Shown: one piece after another, positions 15,399 through 18,979 of the stretch
How positions within the stretch are numbered: position 1 is the first letter of the stretch
How the letters are laid out: each line of letters opens with the position of its first letter
Assembly: GCF_051710625.1 (NCBI RefSeq)
Contig: NZ_JBPESN010000043.1
Location: 1 to 18,979 of the forward strand
Source of the DNA: JBPESN01 sp051710625
GTDB taxonomy: Bacteria; Pseudomonadota; Gammaproteobacteria; Enterobacterales; Enterobacteriaceae
Direction of reading: 5' to 3'
Length of the DNA: 18,979 nt
Made by a program: the position numbers and the translations under genes
The notes under the pieces: model-generated
What the model was told of the DNA's origin: nothing
The model's database searches: none
Seen by the model: only the letters and a program-made list of their open reading frames with translations

Positions 15399-16336
15399 TA
15401 ATACTGCGCCAAGGTCATCCCGGTTACCCGATCTTGCAGCCAGTCAAACAGCTGTTCCAAATCGCGATATAATCCCTCAATGGCGGCCTCGTCTCTAAAC
15501 GTCGGGCTGCCGCCCGGCATAAATTCAGATGAATGCAGCATAAACTCCACATAATCACTCCCTGAGTCCAGGCTCTGCGCCGCTACCCGGCACATTTGCG
15601 CGGCATTGCCGCCCGCGGGCCGCAGCCATTGCACCGAGGGACCGCGCCGTTTGCCACGTAGACGCTCGTACATCTGACTGACCGCATTCACCCAGGGCGC
15701 ATGCTTGTCGCGGGTGGTCATCGGCACTTCCAGCAGCCGTGAGGCGCCAGGGCGAGCAATATTGTCGGGATCGATAAAATAGGCGCGCTCGGGGAAATGG
15801 CGATAATTGCTGCCGCCCGCCCCTGCCGGCGCGCCGGGAGAGCGACGCCAATCCACCCGCGGGGTGACGGAGCAATCCACTTGGTAGCCCAGCTCAAGCA
15901 GCATTGCGGCATAGCGCTCGTCAAACGCCCAGCGGCCGGCGCGATGGCTCAACATTTTTGTCTGGAATGTGTCTTCCAGCAGTTGGGTCATAAAAAGTAT
16001 TTTTTCCCGCATGACCGCCGCGGGATATTCGATCAGGTAAGGCTTATGACGCCCGTCATCGCCGCTGAGATCGTGGGCCGGCGGGCCGTTCCAAGCGTGC
16101 AGATGCATACCGACTTCCGCGTTACCGCGCGCGATGGCGGCGCGGGCGAATTCGACAAATACATCGTCCATCGCCATTTCATAATTGGTGAGATACACCG
16201 GCTTGAAGCGATACTTGTCGCAGAGTGCCTGGAAACGCGGCAAATAATGGACGTTCTCGGTCGTAATATGCCGATGATTTTCCCAGAGGTTGTCGCCTTC
16301 TGTGTCTATAGTAATAATAAAAGCAAGGGTAGCCAT
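15362..16336 (-). CDS. Polysaccharide deacetylase-like protein of the LPS locus
   Basis: The 324-residue product is intact. It opens with a strand and metal-site-like motif (IITIDTEGDN, Asp11 and Glu13), then VYLTNYEM, EVGMHLHAWNGPP (His78, His80) and LSHRAGRWAFDE (131-140), the usual order of polysaccharide deacetylase (NodB-like) motifs. No signal peptide is seen, so it would act in the cytoplasm. Related genes in enterobacterial core loci (WabN of Klebsiella, which deacetylates core GlcNAc; WalW-type proteins) make core GlcNAc deacetylation a reasonable guess, not a proof. It is transcribed against the rest of the locus, its 3' end overlaps the waaL pseudogene by 37 bp, and it shares a 211-bp divergent region with the next GT4 gene. 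Confidence 0.78.
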   Translation of the reverse strand: MATLAFIITIDTEGDNLWENHRHITTENVHYLPRFQALCDKYRFKPVYLTNYEMAMDDVFVEFARAAIARGNAEVGMHLHAWNGPPAHDLSGDDGRHKPYLIEYPAAVMREKILFMTQLLEDTFQTKMLSHRAGRWAFDERYAAMLLELGYQVDCSVTPRVDWRRSPGAPAGAGGSNYRHFPERAYFIDPDNIARPGASRLLEVPMTTRDKHAPWVNAVSQMYERLRGKRRGPSVQWLRPAGGNAAQMCRVAAQSLDSGSDYVEFMLHSSEFMPGGSPTFRDEAAIEGLYRDLEQLFDWLQDRVTGMTLAQYYQRCLGQSGASA

Positions 16337-16547
16337 ACCGAATCCAGTCTGAAATCAGAGAAATCCATGTTACGTAGGCGCCGTGAACAGCGCAAACTGG
16401 ATTGTTCGCGATAATCTACCCTGCCGGTGAGCCTGCGTGATGCATCCCTTAACGGCTGTGATGAAAACAAAAGAAATTTTCATCTCGCCTTAGGGTAGGA
16501 TCACGGGAAAAATAAACCGTGTACAGCGGCATAGAGCGGAACTCAGC
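16337..16547. other. Divergent intergenic region between deacetylase and GT4 genes
   Basis: The 211 bases must hold start signals for both genes. I see an inverted repeat (next entry) and AT-rich stretches around 16462-16480 and 16505-16520, but no clear -35/-10 pair. A 205-residue plus-strand reading frame through here is a shadow of the deacetylase gene. Confidence 0.4.
16460..16484. repeat. Perfect 8-bp inverted repeat in a divergent intergenic region
   Basis: GATGAAAA (16460-16467) and TTTTCATC (16477-16484) are separated by nine bases. The site is midway between two divergent starts, where an operator would be expected; on RNA it could form a weak hairpin. Confidence 0.5.
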
Positions 16548-17651
16548 ATGCGTATATTGATGATCATTGATGGTTTACCCGGCGGAGGGGCAGAGAAAGT
16601 ACTACTTACGCTCGCGCAGGGGTTAGTGTCCCAGGCCCATCGAGTATCGATATTTTCGCTGCGGGGCGTGTGCGATTACGCGTTACCGGAAGGTATCGAA
16701 TACCAGATTATCGCTGACCACGCCCATACCCCCTGGCGCAAATTGACGGAACTGTCGCGCCGGGCGCGGGCGCTGGATAAGGCGATTTTGACATCACAAC
16801 AACGCAACGGCGAATTCGATCTGGTGGTTTCTCATCTGCACAAAACCGATCGCATCGTGGTGCGTAGCCGGGTACTGGCGCGAGATCGTATCTGGTTTTG
16901 TTTGCACACCATGTTCTCATTAGGTTATTTGGGCCATCGTAAAGGTGTTTCGCGTTGGCTGAAACGCCATAAAATCCACGCGCTTTACCAGGATCGCAAC
17001 ATTATCGCCGTTTCCCGCGGCGTATTGGATGATATGCGCCAGGCCTTCAAGGTGACACCGCGGCAGGCCGAGGTCATTTACAATCCTTTCAATTTCGCCG
17101 CTATCCGCCGGCTGGCCGACGCACCTTACGAATTGGCCGGGCAGGATTATTTAATTCACGTGGGTCGCCTGCATGAAAACAAGCGCCAGGATCGCCTGCT
17201 AAAAGCCTACGCCGAAAGCGGTATCCAGGCGCCGCTGGTGATTCTGGGTAAAGGCAGCGATGCGATACTGCGCCGTCTGCAGTCCCTGGCGCAGGATCTG
17301 CAAATTACCGATCGGGTGCGGTTTAAAGCCTTTAACACCAACCCCTATCCCTATATCCGCCATGCCCGCATGTTAATTCTGAGCTCTGACAGCGAGGGGT
17401 TCGGCAATGTGTTGGTAGAAGCGCTTATCTGCCATACGCCGGTGGTAAGCACCCGCTGTCCCGGCGGTCCGGTGGAAATTTTGGACGGCGATCTGTCCGC
17501 GGGGCTGGCAGAGTTAAGCAGCGCTTCGCTGGCGAAAACCATGCGGGCGGTTTATGACCGGCCGCCGGCTATTTTGCCTTCCCATCTAGAGGCCTACGAG
17601 ATAGCGACAATTTGCCGGCAATATATCGCCCTGGCGCAGAGTGCGCCCTGA
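16548..17651 (+). CDS. GT4 family glycosyltransferase (LPS core)
   Basis: The 367-residue product is an intact GT-B-fold transferase. The N-terminal domain starts MRILMIIDGLPGGGAEKVLL with the Gly-rich loop at 11-17. The C-terminal domain has LIHVGRLHENKRQDRLLKAY (202-221), VILGKGSD (231-238), and SSDSEGFGNVLVEALI with Glu283 and Glu291 as the E-x7-E pair, then PVVSTRCPGGPVEIL. No membrane segment is seen, so it acts at the cytoplasmic face. Placement next to a deacetylase recalls WabH/WabN in Klebsiella, where GlcNAc is added and then deacetylated; this is suggestive only. The start ATG 16548 follows GCGGAACTCAGC, a weak binding site. Confidence 0.85.
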   Translation: MRILMIIDGLPGGGAEKVLLTLAQGLVSQAHRVSIFSLRGVCDYALPEGIEYQIIADHAHTPWRKLTELSRRARALDKAILTSQQRNGEFDLVVSHLHKTDRIVVRSRVLARDRIWFCLHTMFSLGYLGHRKGVSRWLKRHKIHALYQDRNIIAVSRGVLDDMRQAFKVTPRQAEVIYNPFNFAAIRRLADAPYELAGQDYLIHVGRLHENKRQDRLLKAYAESGIQAPLVILGKGSDAILRRLQSLAQDLQITDRVRFKAFNTNPYPYIRHARMLILSSDSEGFGNVLVEALICHTPVVSTRCPGGPVEILDGDLSAGLAELSSASLAKTMRAVYDRPPAILPSHLEAYEIATICRQYIALAQSAP

Positions 17652-17694
17652 CGGCGGCGGCAGCGCCGGGCGTAAATCATCCGAAGAAAGACCC

Positions 17695-18521
17695 ATGACG
17701 ACAATGACTCAACCGGAATCGGCAGCGATCAAGCTTAGCGTTATCGTGCCCCTGTATAACGCTGGCGCCATGTTTCACATTTTTATGTCTTCCCTGTTGG
17801 CGCAAACGCTCACCGATCTAGAAATCATTCTGGTTAACGACGGCTCGACCGGCGGGTCGGAAGTACTGGCGTGGGAATACACCGAGCGGCATCCCCATGT
17901 CCGGGTGATCGACCAGGCCAACGGCGGCGTCTCGCGCGCACGCAACGCCGGACTGGCGACGGCGCGCGGTGTCTATGTCACCTTTCCCGACGCCGACGAC
18001 ATGCTCTACCCCACTTTCTACCAGCCAGCGGCTGGTGACGATGGCGAAGCAAGAGGATCTGGATGTGGCGCAATGCAACGGCGAGCGTTTTTTCGCCGGT
18101 TCACAGCGCATAAAGACCCTGATCCCTCTTGATCGTTTGAGCTCGACCGGCGTGCTAAGCGGTCCCCAGTGGCTGCACCGGGCGTTGGCGACCCGCCGTT
18201 ACCTGCATGTGGTATGAGTCGGCATCTATCGACTGCATTGATAAGGCAGCTGGATTTGCGCTTTGAGCCGGGTCTGCATCATCAGGATATCCCCTGGACC
18301 ACCGAGCTGATGTTCAATACCCGCCGCGTCCGCTATACCCAAGACGTGCTGTACCGCTATTACATCCGCGATCAGTCGATAAGCAACGGTAAACGAACCG
18401 GCATGAAAAACGTCAAATACCAGCGACATTATCTGCGTATCGCCGAATTGCTCGAAGACATCAACCGGCGCTATCGCGACAAAATACGTCTCTACCCCGA
18501 ATTTACGCGGCAGGTGACCCA
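17695..18521 (+). pseudogene. GT2 family glycosyltransferase, frameshifted and cut by an IS
   Basis: A GT-A transferase begins at ATG 17695 after GAAGAAAG and reads IKLSVIVPLYNAGAMFHIFM, LEIILVNDGSTGGSE, VIDQANGGVSRARNAGLATA and FPDADDMLYPTFYQ, with the DxD site. CAGC is present twice at 18022-18029; removing one copy restores QRLVTMAKQEDLDVAQCNGE in frame, so a 4-bp duplication is the likely lesion. TGA at 18215-18217 stops it after RRYLHVV (probably TGG before), and a further shift near 18230 leads to LIRQLDLRFEPGLHHQDIPW and RRVRYTQDVLYRYYIRDQSI. The gene is cut at 18521 by the IS911-like left end. It starts 43 bp after the GT4 gene. Confidence 0.88.
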
Positions 18522-18593
18522 TGTAGTGGCACACTGAATTCAGCCACCTGAACAGAGGTGATATGCTCACCTCAGAACAACACGGGTGCACCA

Positions 18594-18897
18594 ATGAAAA
18601 GAAGAAATTTTAGTCCTGAATTTAAACGCGAATCCGCTCAACTGGTTGTCGACCAAAATTACACCGCCGCGCAAGCAGCAAAAGCCATGGACGTCGGCCA
18701 TTTCTACGATGACGAAATGGGTAAAATAACTGCGTGATGAGCCACAGGGGGAAACGCCAAAAGCCTCTCCCATAACCCCGGAACAAATCGAAATACGTGA
18801 GCTCAAGAAGAAGGTGCAACGCATTGAAATAGAAAACAAAATATTAAAAAATGCTACAGCGCTCTTGATGTCAGACTCCCTGAACAGTTCTCGTTAA
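18594..18897 (+). pseudogene. IS911-like OrfA, frameshift and nonsense codon
   Basis: OrfA starts MKRRNFSPEFKRESAQLVVD and reads NYTAAQAAKAMDVG, then loses frame near 18700. The next frame reads STMTKWVK, has a TAA (CAA before, by family comparison), and continues LRDEPQGETPKASPITPEQI and ENKILKNATALLMSDSLNSS to TAA 18895-18897. The slippery site is A6T instead of A6G, which would also reduce frameshifting. Confidence 0.88.
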
Positions 18898-18979
18898 TCG
18901 GGAAACTCAGAGCGCATTATCCTGTGGCCACACTCTGCCACGTGTTCAGGGTTCATCGCAGCAGTTACAAATACTGGAA
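18862..18979 (+). pseudogene. IS911-like OrfB, 5' end, cut by the window edge
   Basis: After the orfA end the -1 frame reads LIGKLRAHYPVATLCHVFRV and HRSSYKYW, the start of the IS911 OrfB, and is open to the edge. Since OrfA upstream is broken, no OrfAB can be made; whether OrfB alone is intact cannot be seen. The start of this frame is approximate. Confidence 0.7.

Larger units (their letters stand above)
18522..18979 (+). mobile_element. IS911-like (IS3 family) element, 5' part, cut by the window edge
   Basis: The left end begins TGTAGTGGCACACTGAATTC, in agreement with the ends of the other two copies, and is followed by the typical IS911 leader with AACAGAGGTGATATG. It interrupts the GT2 pseudogene and runs past the right edge. 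Its proteins are closer to IS911 itself than those of the copy at 12195. Confidence 0.9.

Noticed and set aside
15797..16414. 205-residue plus-strand reading frame
   Set aside because: Antisense to the deacetylase-like gene, which has ordered catalytic motifs in its own frame.
1..18979. Defence system, phage, toxin-antitoxin, tRNA, rRNA or CRISPR
   Set aside because: No protein or RNA pattern for any of these was seen on either strand; the content is housekeeping, LPS core and IS911-like sequence.

Overview
The window looks like a chromosomal piece of an enterobacterium close to E. coli/Serratia in protein sequence and gene order, but decaying through nonsense codons, indels and IS911-like insertions. 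That pattern (intact housekeeping genes between pseudogenes, relic IS copies, good coding quality in survivors) suggests a recent insect symbiont of the Sodalis type. This is inference from protein recall; no database search was possible.

Layout. 1-460: 3' part of an IS911-like element whose right end sits inside cysE. 461-3264, minus strand: the operon yibN-grxC-secB-gpsA-cysE; the first four genes are intact, and cysE has a nonsense codon, a frameshift and the IS truncation. 3473-5486, plus strand: envC (open but with in-frame deletions, including most of the LytM core) and yibQ (intact, with a repetitive C-terminal tail). The gpmM gene found between yibN and envC in E. coli is absent, as are kbl/tdh between yibQ and hldD. 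5763-7928: two badly broken genes, a GT4 glycosyltransferase and an unrecognised, possibly GT-A-type protein. 8048-11029: intact hldD-waaF-waaC, the inner-core heptose genes. 11042-12146: broken GT9 transferase. 12195-13465: complete but inactivated IS911-like element with terminal inverted repeats and a 3-bp target duplication. 13475-14380: intact waaZ-like gene. 14361-15398: broken waaL-like ligase. 15362-16336, minus strand: intact polysaccharide-deacetylase-like gene. 16548-17651: intact GT4 gene. 17695-18521: broken GT2 gene, cut by a third IS911-like element that runs off the right edge.

Taken together this is a waa (lipopolysaccharide core) locus in which the steps to Hep-Kdo-lipid A survive while several later sugar-adding steps and the O-antigen ligase are lost. 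The expected phenotype is short, rough-type LPS without O antigen. I found no CRISPR array, tRNA, rRNA, phage gene or defence system. I do not see a novel molecular system; the points of interest are the pattern of decay, the shortened EnvC, one unrecognised pseudogene, a possible RfaH ops site and several short tandem-repeat expansions.
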